Positions 55,922-64,000 of a stretch of DNA of 64,000 nucleotides are shown one piece after another (positions within the stretch are counted from its first letter, which is position 1; every line of letters starts with the position of its first letter). This stretch comes from Thermothelomyces thermophilus ATCC 42464 (lineage: Eukaryota; Ascomycota; Sordariomycetes; Sordariales; Chaetomiaceae), in contig NC_016475.1 of the NCBI RefSeq assembly GCF_000226095.1, positions 2,914,001 through 2,978,000 of the forward strand. Reading direction: 5' to 3'. Both the position numbers and the translations under genes were made by a program. A model generated the notes under the pieces. It was not told where the DNA came from, made no database searches, and was given only the letters and a program-made list of their open reading frames with translations.

Positions 55922-56373
55922 TGTAACAAACCTAACTTAGACCTCTTCTAAAAGGGTTTAGACAGAGGTAAACTAAGCAGGACAAGCGTACAGGTTGTCT
56001 AAGGGATTTGGTAAAGCTAAAGGGTTTATAACAACACTAGAGTTATCTCTTATAGTAGTTAACGATACTTATTATAAGTACTATAATTATAGGTTACTAT
56101 TACTAGTAAACTCTTAGAGTCTACCAAAACGAGTAATTATTTATATATATATATACTTCTGTCGGTTGTTTATAGTCCCCTTCTAGCCTGCCCTAGGATT
56201 GCCTTTGGTAGCTGGCTATTCTTTACTATCCTTCCCTTTTGGCAATTGTTTGCCTATAGTAGCCCGTGCTCCCTAGCAATCCTATGTCAGCCTCGCTCCG
56301 TGCCCTTCTTGATTGGTAGCTCGTTCAGTCTGCTACGCCCCACCGGGTCGCGGTATATAGTTAGCTCGTAACA
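55922..56373 (-). repeat. Gypsy-3 5' LTR
   Basis: 452 bp, start TGTAACAAACC, end CTCGTAACA, followed by the CGATC duplication. Confidence 0.93.
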
Positions 56374-56378
56374 CGATC

Positions 56379-59300
56379 CTATAACTATTTTAAAGAAGAG
56401 CTTTAGAAGGTTTTTAGTAATAAAGATAAAAAGATTTATATATAAGAAAGACTTGCTAATTTCTAATAGACTAAGTTAATAGCCTCTTATGTTATATAGT
56501 TTAGATAAGATATACTTAAGTCTTAGCTTAATGATAAGGCATTAATATAATTATTCTATAATAGCTTAAAGAAAAAGGTTAAAGACAAGTTATATAAGTA
56601 TAATCGGCCTAAGACCCTAGACAAATATATTATATAGGCTATTAGAATTAATAATCGACTCTATATATAAGAGTAGTAGAAATAAGGCTAAATAAACGGA
56701 ACTATAGTTAAGGCTAATAATAAAAAAAAGCAAACATATATTAGTACCTTATATAAGATATACCCTAGAGCCATGGATATAGACGTAATATAAAAGCAAG
56801 ACTAGAAGAAGACGACTAAAGACAAGTCTAATATTATCTACTATAACTACAGAAAGAAAGGGCACTATAAGTAAGAATGCTAAAGCCCGAAGAAAGAGTA
56901 GAAGACAGTCCCTAGAAAGGAAATTACAGTTATCGACGAAACCACTAAGAATGTCATCAAAGTAACGGCTACGAGCTATAAAGATAGGGATAGTAATACG
57001 GACAGTCTCGGATACGACGGTAACGGTAAAGACGAACAAGCACTATACTCTAAACTAGTTACTATAGACCTAGAGATAGGTCTTGCTAAATAGGATATAG
57101 CAAGAGAATATATACTACTAATTTCGATTCTCCTAGCCTTAAGGCAGTAGGGTTTTACGGTTATATAGAGGTAGGATAGATTATAGATAACTAATACCTA
57201 AGGAAACAAAAGACCTAGACCTAATGTTCTATTCCTCTAGGAACGAATTGAATAGTACTGTAATAAAGTTTTCCGACTTAATATAGAGCTATACGAATAG
57301 GATAGACGCTTAACTTGACTTGCCTAGTAGAGCGATAAAATGAGGGATAAGATAAGGGAACTCTAATATATTATAGAAACCATTAAAAGAGAATAGCCTA
57401 TAATATATAATAAACCTAATAGCTACGCCGAGTACCTTAACGACTAGTAACTTAGTAATGACATACGGAACCTAGAATACTAGTTTATATATATAAGCCA
57501 TGGAAAAGACAAGTATATATAGGAAAGCTATTAGAAGAAATACTATTATCTTAGCATTAGAGTACCTATAGTCTATATATAGTAGGAAGGATTCGGGAAA
57601 GAATTCTAATACCTTCTAGGCAATACTATATAACTATACCCTTAATACAAGGCATATATGTAAGTGCCCTAGTTCTAGTATATGGTATACGAATGCTAAT
57701 ATCACTTCCGCGACAAATTCGAAAACAATCACTAGCTAACCTGATAAGGAAATATGAATAGAAGCCTCCGCCCTATGAATAGGTCTATAATATAGAAAAC
57801 AAAGCGGCCGAATTACTCTAGAAAATCGAAGCTCGGAGTCTAGAAGGTATTATAGTAGTTCTAAAACGAGCCTAGCCTAGGTACTACGGAATAGGACAAG
57901 ATATATAGGACTTGTGCTAGAGTAACGATTACCTCTATTACGTAAACGAAAAGAAGTCGCGAATTTGGGAGCTTTAGATAAAGCTATAGTACGTACAATA
58001 GAAAGTAGAACAGACCTAATAATAGGAAGCTATAAGTACTTAATAGCTCATAGAAATAAGCACGATCGATAAAGCCGCTATTAGCCGAACAACCGAAGAG
58101 GTTAGTACTGACCTAGGAAATAGGTCAAGGCCCTTCGAGGGGCCTAGAAACTATTAACGCCTGAGTAGCAGCGAGTAGTAGCATAGTATAAGAGGAACTA
58201 GCGTAAGAGACTACTATATCGAGACCTCCTAGCAGAAATATAGGAAATCGCCGTAATCTTTAGACGACGGTAGTAAGACAAGTGACTATAGATAATAGTA
58301 TAATAGAAACAGTATGAAATGCTTATATTAGTAGATAATAGAGTAGAGATAAACCTAATTTCGCTAACACTTATGAATTAGCTATAAATATCCTAGATAT
58401 AAAGCAGAAGCATAGTATAGTTAAAGGGCCATTTCTAATATAATAGGTATATAAGAAGACTAAACCGATCAATATTATTATAGTAAGGAAGACTATAGTA
58501 GTCGTATTTAGCATTATAGATATAGATAATAATAAAGATATAATATTAAGGTTACTATAGTATAAAGATTATAACCTAGACATTAGCTAGAAGAATAATA
58601 GCTACCTACAACTCTAAATGGAGTCGTATTTAACTAGCGAGATAGGGAGCATACAAGGATCGTAAGCAGACGATGCTTAAGGGAAGGCATGTCCTACGGA
58701 TCTACTACAAGAGATAGATAGTAGTAAGCAGACTACTACAGACTCTAGAAGAGGCGGTATAATAATATCGATATCGCGATAGAAGAAACGAGCTAAACCG
58801 CCGATAGCTATTCTCTCCGTTAACGAATGCGAAGTACTATAATTAGAGTAGTAGGTTGAGATAGGAGAAATCGCTAGCATCGCTATAGACAGAACCAAGT
58901 TCGTATACTATTAGAAAACCGAGAGACGAGACAAGACTAGGGAAGTACTAAAGAAATATAAAGAATACTTAGCATTTAAACCAAAATATCTAGAAGGATT
59001 GCTAGAACACGGCCTATAGAATTATAAGATCAAGCTTAAGAAAGGAGTATAACTAAAGTTTTTTAAGATTTACTATATAAGCTAGATATAAAATGAAGAA
59101 CTTAAGTGATATTTAGAAGAGAATCTTTAAAGAGGATATATCTACCTGTTAATATCATTAGTAGGCTACCTAATCTTATTTATACCTAAGAAAGATAGAA
59201 AGCTATAGTTATATATCGACTATTAGTAACTTAACGAACAGACCGTGAAAAATTAATACCTGTTACTACTAATCTTACGGCTCCGAGATTAGTTAGCAGG

Positions 59301-61810
59301 AGCCTAATATTTTATATATCTTGACTTGCTATCGGCCTATAACTATATATAGATTAAAGAAGGCAATAAGTGGAAAACGGCCTTTAAGATACCCTATAGC
59401 CATTATAAGTACCTTGTTATACTATTTAGACTTATAAACGCGCTAGTAACGTTCTAAGCCCTGATTGATCAAGCTATCCGACCCTTCCTTAACAAATTTA
59501 TAGTATATTATCTTAACGATATACTTATCTTCTCTAAGACAATAGACAAACACCAGAAGTATGTAAAAGTAGTACTAGACGTATTATATACGTATAAACT
59601 ATTAGTTAATAAGGAAAAGAGCGAATTCTATATTAGGAAAATGGTATTTCTAGGATATAAAATATCCCTAGGATAAATCTAGATAGAACCTTCAAAGGTT
59701 AAAGCTATTAAGAATTGGCTATAACTAACGTTAGTCATAGAAATACGAAGCTTTATTAGATTCACGAACTTCTATCAAATGTTTATTAGAAACTTTAGAG
59801 TGATTATATAACCTTTATACGAACTTATAAAGAAGAACGCTAAATTCCAATAGGAAGAATAGCACGAGTAAGTATTTACGTAGATCCGCGACGCTATTAC
59901 CAAAGATCTAGTACTACTACTACTAGACTCTAAGAAGCTATTCGAGGTAGAAATAGACGCTTTAGACTACACTATTAGAGGATAATTAGGATAATAAGAC
60001 AGACAAGGGAAGCTATATCCTATAGCCTTCTTTTTAAAGAAGCTCGATAGACTACGTCTTAATTATCTAATCTATAATAAAGAACTACTTGTAATTGTCG
60101 AAGCTTTTAAGGAATAATAACTATACCTTAGTAGTATAATTAAACTAGTATAAGTATATATAGATTATAAGAATTTACGATACTTTATAATAATAAAGAA
60201 GCTTAATAGATAATAAATACGATAAGTAGAATTCTTTACGGAATTTAACTTTGAGATCCGCTATAAGAAGGGTAAAAAGAACGTACAAGCGGACATCTTA
60301 AGCCGACGAACGGGTTATATAGAAGGACGAACGGAAATAATACTACTATTATTTAAGGAACGAATAGATAGAACGCTACATTACGAAACGTAGATACCTA
60401 TAGAAGATAAATTACTTAACTTGTTCCTAGAATGCTACGTAATCTTTCGAGAAAAAAGGATTAATAAGGCATAGTATTAAGTAGTACCCGGACCACTAGT
60501 ATCTGATAGAGTGGAAGAAAAAGATAGGAAACTCTGGTACCGAGGTAAGGTATATATCTATGACTAGGATTAATGATTACGGATAATTCGAGAACTCTAC
60601 AAGTCGAAACTCGGAGGATATAAAGGAGTTATAAAAACTATTATATAAGTTAAGAAATACTACGACTTTCTATAGTTAATAGTATAGGTTAAGGAAGTCG
60701 TATAGAACTATAATATTTATAATCGAAGCAAAACGGTATAATATAAGCCGTATAGGCTACTTTAGCTACTGCTAATAGCTAACAAACTATAGAGCTTAGT
60801 TATAATAGACTTTATTATAAAGCTGCTAGAATCTAAGGATACGGCTATAGGAGTAATCTACGATAGCATTCTTACTATAGTAGATCGCCTAACTAAATAG
60901 GCATACTTCTTTCCTTATAAGGAATCCTAGATAGCTAAATAGCTAGTAGACATAATCTATCGATAAGTCGTATTAGTATATGCTTAGCCGTAAGAATAGA
61001 TCACTAATAGAGATACCAAGTTTGTGTCAAAGTTCTAGCAAGCGTTAATATAACGATTAGGCGTTAATAGTAAGCTATTAATAGCATATTACCTATAGAC
61101 TAACAGACAAACGGAGTGACTAAACTAAGTTATTAAGTAGTATCTCCATTCTTATATTAACTACTAGCAAGATGACTAGGTTATATTATTACCAACAGTA
61201 TAACTCGCTTATAATATAACGCTAACAGAAACGACTAAAGTTATACCGTTCTTTACGAACTATAGATATAAAGCAGACCTTAAGTAAGGACTAGAGGTTA
61301 TAGTGCCAAAAGTAGTAGTTAAAGTAAAACAAATATATATACTATATAAGAAGCTTAAAAAGGAACTCGAGTTTGTCAAGACTAGAATAAAGAACTACTA
61401 TAATAAATATGGGCTTAAGGGACCTTGCCTAGAGAGGGGAGACAAAGTCTACCTAATTATACGAAACCTATAAACCAAACAATTAAGCACGAAGCTAGAC
61501 TTTAAGAAGGTCAGACCCTTTATTATTAAAGAACGAATTTCGATATCTAACTACCGACTATCGTTACTATTATCTATACGACTATAGATAGATGTTTTTT
61601 ATATTTCACTTCTTAAACTAGCACCGAAAAATGCTAAGGTTGCTATATATATTAAAGTAGAAGACGAGGAAGAAGAATAGAATGTCGAAGAAATTCTAGA
61701 TTTATATATTATTAATAGAGAACTATAGTATCCAATTAAATAGCTTAATTTTAGACTAGAGGATAACTTATAAGAACTAGTCAAAAATTTAAACTACCCT
61801 AAGAAACTAG
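56379..61810 (+). pseudogene. Gypsy-2 gag C-terminus and pol
   Basis: Plus strand, resumes after the CGATC duplication. Knuckle YYNYRKKGHYK at about 56835-56875; protease LVDNRVEINLIS at about 58325-58362; RT with VYYLNDILIFS at about 59500-59535 (here the first Asp is lost); RNase H FEVEIDALDYTIRG near 59940; integrase core near 60800-60900 (DFIIKLLES, YDSILTIVDRLTK); integrase end KKELEFVKTRIKNYY at about 61350-61400; chromodomain NVEEILDLYIINREL near 61680-61730. All domains carry RIP stops. Confidence 0.9.
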
Positions 61811-61829
61811 AATAGTTCTACCGGCAGAA

Positions 61830-62540
61830 CCTAGATCGACCGTAGGCACTAGCTCGGACAAAACGGCCAAGTCGGCCTCTAACAAATCCAGGCCTAAAGA
61901 AGACTAGTTAAACGGGACGTTAGCACCCTAGGACCGTACGTTACTAATAACACGTGCCTCGGAATCCTATACCCTCCGTTCTTCTGCTTCTATTTCCTCT
62001 AAAGACTATATACCTCGACGAAATAGCTTGGAACCCTGCTCCTTTAAGAAACGTTTCTAGTGACAAAGACAAGCTAATCGACCGATAGCCGTCTAAAGTT
62101 AAGTCTGAAGAACGAAAAGGGCCTCTTTAGTATTAGCCTCTTCTTATTCTATACGTTTTTGTTTAGATATAATCTTCGTTACTATAAAAGATTAGCTATA
62201 AATATTAAGGCAATAAACTAGGTTATAAATAAGCAGACGCTATATCGGAACTATCGTAAGAACGACCCTAATATATATACTCGCTATAGCAAGAAGAGCC
62301 TAACGCTATACGATAAGCCAAGTTCTGCTTAAAACACTATAAACACGGTATAAGGTCTATGCCAAAAGAATTAATAAAAGAAGTAAGCGTGGCGTGTTAT
62401 TAGGATTTCGAAGATCGGCGCTTAGAGATACGATCTACCATCTCATTAGCTACTAGTAGTACGGAAAAAGGGAAAAATTACGAGGTATACGTAGAAAAGG
62501 ATGTTAGTGCTATTTGAAACAACCTAAAGAGGGCTTTTAG
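61830..62540 (-). pseudogene. Antisense Cys-rich/coiled-coil ORF of Gypsy-2
   Basis: Minus strand, opposite to Gypsy-2 genes. Reading down from 62540: a leader, then at 62357-62236 LIPCLxCFKQNLAYRIALG, SSCYSEYIYxGRSYDSSDIA (x is a TAG), then a helical part and, at about 62090-61975, KRFLKEQGSKLFRRGI followed by SLEEIEAEERR. Arrangement and end motif match the antisense traces in Gypsy-1 and Gypsy-3. Spaced Cys (C..C about 6-residue gap, then C and SE-C-like positions) suggest a zinc-binding cluster. Confidence 0.65.
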
Positions 62541-62567
62541 GTCGAAAGCCTTAGAAAGAAGGTATTA

Positions 62568-62995
62568 TATCATGGAAATATATATATAGATACCGCCTAA
62601 GCCACTAGCATAAACGGGCCAATCAAGCCAAAGGAATGATAGACCAATTAGAATAGGATTACACTTAGCAAGAAATGATTCTAGCAGAGGATCACTAGCT
62701 TACAACATAAGCTAGGTAAGCTAGTATAGAGGATTACTACGACTGCTAATGATCCTAGGATTATATATATATATAGATAGTCACTCGTTATAGTAGACTC
62801 TAAGAGTTTACTAGTGATAGTAACTTATAATTATAGTACTTATACCAAGTATTGCTAATTATTATAAGAGATAACTCTAGTGTTGTTATAAACCCTTTGG
62901 CTTTACCGAATCCCTTAGACGACCTGCCTACTTGTCCCGCTTAATCTACCTTTGTCTGAACCCTTTTAGAAGAAGTCTGAGTTAGGTTCGTCATA
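62568..62995 (+). repeat. Gypsy-2 3' LTR
   Basis: 428 bp, start TATCATGGAAAT (counterpart of TGTCACGGAAAT, two RIP-type changes), preceded by a purine-rich tract (TTAGAAAGAAGG). Confidence 0.93.
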
Positions 62996-64000
62996 TAAGG
63001 GAGAGAGGTAACCCCTAGGGGACCCTAGCCTTTACTGTTATATCTTTTATTTCCTAGCTATCGAAGTAAAGGATAGCTACCCTATCCTATAGCTACTCCC
63101 TAACCTAGACTACTAACCACTTTAGGAAGCCCTGGCTTCGTAAAGTGGCTAGTAGCTAGATATAGTTAATAGTATTAAAAGCCCCTAAGATATTAAGCTA
63201 TAGGAGGGAGGTAGTTACCTTATACCTTTAAGCCTCCCAAACCTAAGCTATAATAAGCTAGATAGCTAGTTTAGTAGACCTATATTCCCAGTTGCCTATT
63301 TATTTGGCTAGGAGAAGCCTATAGGCCTCTATAATAGCCGTTACCTTCTAGGTAACTATAGCCTCTAGCACCTTGCCTATTATTAGTAGGAGTACTATAG
63401 GCCTATAGCTACCTAGGGTAAAGTAGGCCTATAGGGGTTTGCTAGGCTTATAGAGGACTATTGTCTTAGCCCTTTTAAACCGGCCTAGGAAATAGCCAAG
63501 CTATAGGCTCTCTAAGGCTAGCTTAGCTAGTATCTGGTAGAGCGGCTACCTATAGGCCTTTAGTAGGCCTATAGGGAGGAGGTCCTCCCCTAGGGCCTTC
63601 TATAGGGCCACTCTAGCTAGTACTACCCTAACTTTACCTACTATAACCTCCTAGCTCATTTCGAACTTCGGCTCCTAGTAGTTATTTAGATCCGGGTCGT
63701 TAATATCTGATAGATCTACTTCCGGGTTCGGGAAGAACTTATCGGCCAGGGCTCTAGCCTTCTATTAGTAGGTTATAAGCCCTCCTTCGAAGGCTAGGAG
63801 CTTTAGAGGGTCGACCGGTAGGTAGCTTTATAGCCTTGCCTACCACTCTAGCCTCTATAGTAGGTCCGGCCGGTTAGTTACCTCTTATAACGTAGCTCTC
63901 TAGCTCTTAGTCTTCATAGCTATAATAGTCTTAGCCTGGTCCTATAGGGCCTGCCGAAGTACCTCCTACATATAAGGGTTTAGGGTGCCCTTATAGGCCC

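Larger units (their letters stand above)
48762..56373 (-). mobile_element. Gypsy-3: chromovirus nested inside Gypsy-2 gag
   Basis: 452-bp LTRs at 48762-49213 and 55922-56373, exact CGATC duplications at 48757-48761 and 56374-56378. Coding on the minus strand and closely similar to Gypsy-1 along its whole pol: integrase end about 50180-50510, RT active site (YYLDNILIFS) at about 52250-52290, knuckle near 54900-54960, gag start near 55850. The most recent insertion of the right-hand stack, still RIP-mutated. Confidence 0.95.
47825..62995 (+). mobile_element. Gypsy-2: chromovirus inserted in LINE-2, split by Gypsy-3
   Basis: 428-bp LTRs at 47825-48252 and 62568-62995 with exact TAAGG duplications (47820-47824 and 62996-63000). 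Plus-strand coding: gag from about 48320, interrupted by Gypsy-3 at 48762, resumed at 56379; then knuckle, protease, RT, RNase H, integrase, chromodomain. Net length is about 7.55 kb without Gypsy-3. Confidence 0.95.
44925..64000 (+). mobile_element. Copia-2: second Copia-type element, incomplete in window, heavily nested
   Basis: LTR at 44925, primer-binding site, and gag-like sequence related to Copia-1 up to about 46214, where LINE-2 is inserted. The rest of Copia-2 lies outside the window. Segments at 45970-46100 match Copia-1 gag near 26040-26180 at diverged level. More strongly RIP-mutated than Copia-1. Confidence 0.8.
46215..64000 (-). mobile_element. LINE-2: Tad-like LINE, minus strand, split by Gypsy-2, runs off window
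   Basis: Begins with the complement of the tail, (ATT)n at 46215-46235, and continues as reverse complement of LINE-1 up to 47824, then from 63001 to the window end. The junction corresponds to about position 34890 of LINE-1 and 64000 to about 33890, so at least the 3' half of ORF2 is present. It has diverged from LINE-1 mainly by RIP-type changes and is less GC-rich. Confidence 0.9.

Overview
The window looks like nuclear DNA of a filamentous ascomycete, most likely a sordariomycete close to Chaetomiaceae. The evidence is intron-containing genes with short GT-AG introns and CTAAC-type branch points, GC-rich coding DNA, recognisable fungal orthologues (ATP-dependent PEP carboxykinase, casein kinase II beta, a PDR-type ABC pump, a Vip1-like RRM protein), and large AT-rich repeat blocks with the signature of repeat-induced point mutation (RIP). 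The species assignment is inference. No rRNA, tRNA, CRISPR or bacterial feature was recognised.

Layout. 1-16931 is a gene-rich block: PEPCK (5' end cut off by the window), a DUF1295/steroid-reductase-like membrane protein, a JmjC-type oxygenase on the minus strand, CK2 beta, a 3.4 kb gene-free stretch, and a full-size PDR/CDR multidrug ABC transporter. 17572-37388 is one Copia-type LTR retrotransposon (Copia-1, target duplication ATTGT) carrying two later insertions: a Ty3/Gypsy chromovirus (Gypsy-1, minus, duplication ATATT) and a Tad-like LINE (LINE-1, plus, 14-bp duplication). Copia-1 itself sits in an older LTR fragment. 37394-44924 is a second gene island: an F-box-like protein, a Vip1-like RRM protein, an orphan ORF and a coiled-coil protein. 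44925 to the window end is a second stack: Copia-2 holds a 115-bp LINE scrap and LINE-2 (minus); LINE-2 is split by Gypsy-2 (plus, duplication TAAGG); Gypsy-2 is split inside gag by Gypsy-3 (minus, duplication CGATC).

All the elements are dead. Their frames are full of stops made by C-to-T and G-to-A changes. In the Copia-1 LTR pair all 11 differences I count are CpA/TpG versus TpA, which is the RIP rule.

The most interesting signal is in the three chromoviruses. Each carries, between its chromodomain and its 3' LTR, the remains of a second reading frame on the opposite strand. It has a Cys-rich segment, a helical segment and a short arginine/glycine motif followed by a Leu-Glu-Glu-type tail. 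It is recognisably the same protein in all three elements although the DNA has diverged and been mutated. A similar but weaker antisense coding trace lies in the 3' part of Copia-1. Copia-1 and Copia-2 also have a primer-binding site that matches the anticodon arm of initiator tRNA-Met rather than a tRNA 3' end, as known for copia/Ty5-type half-tRNA priming.
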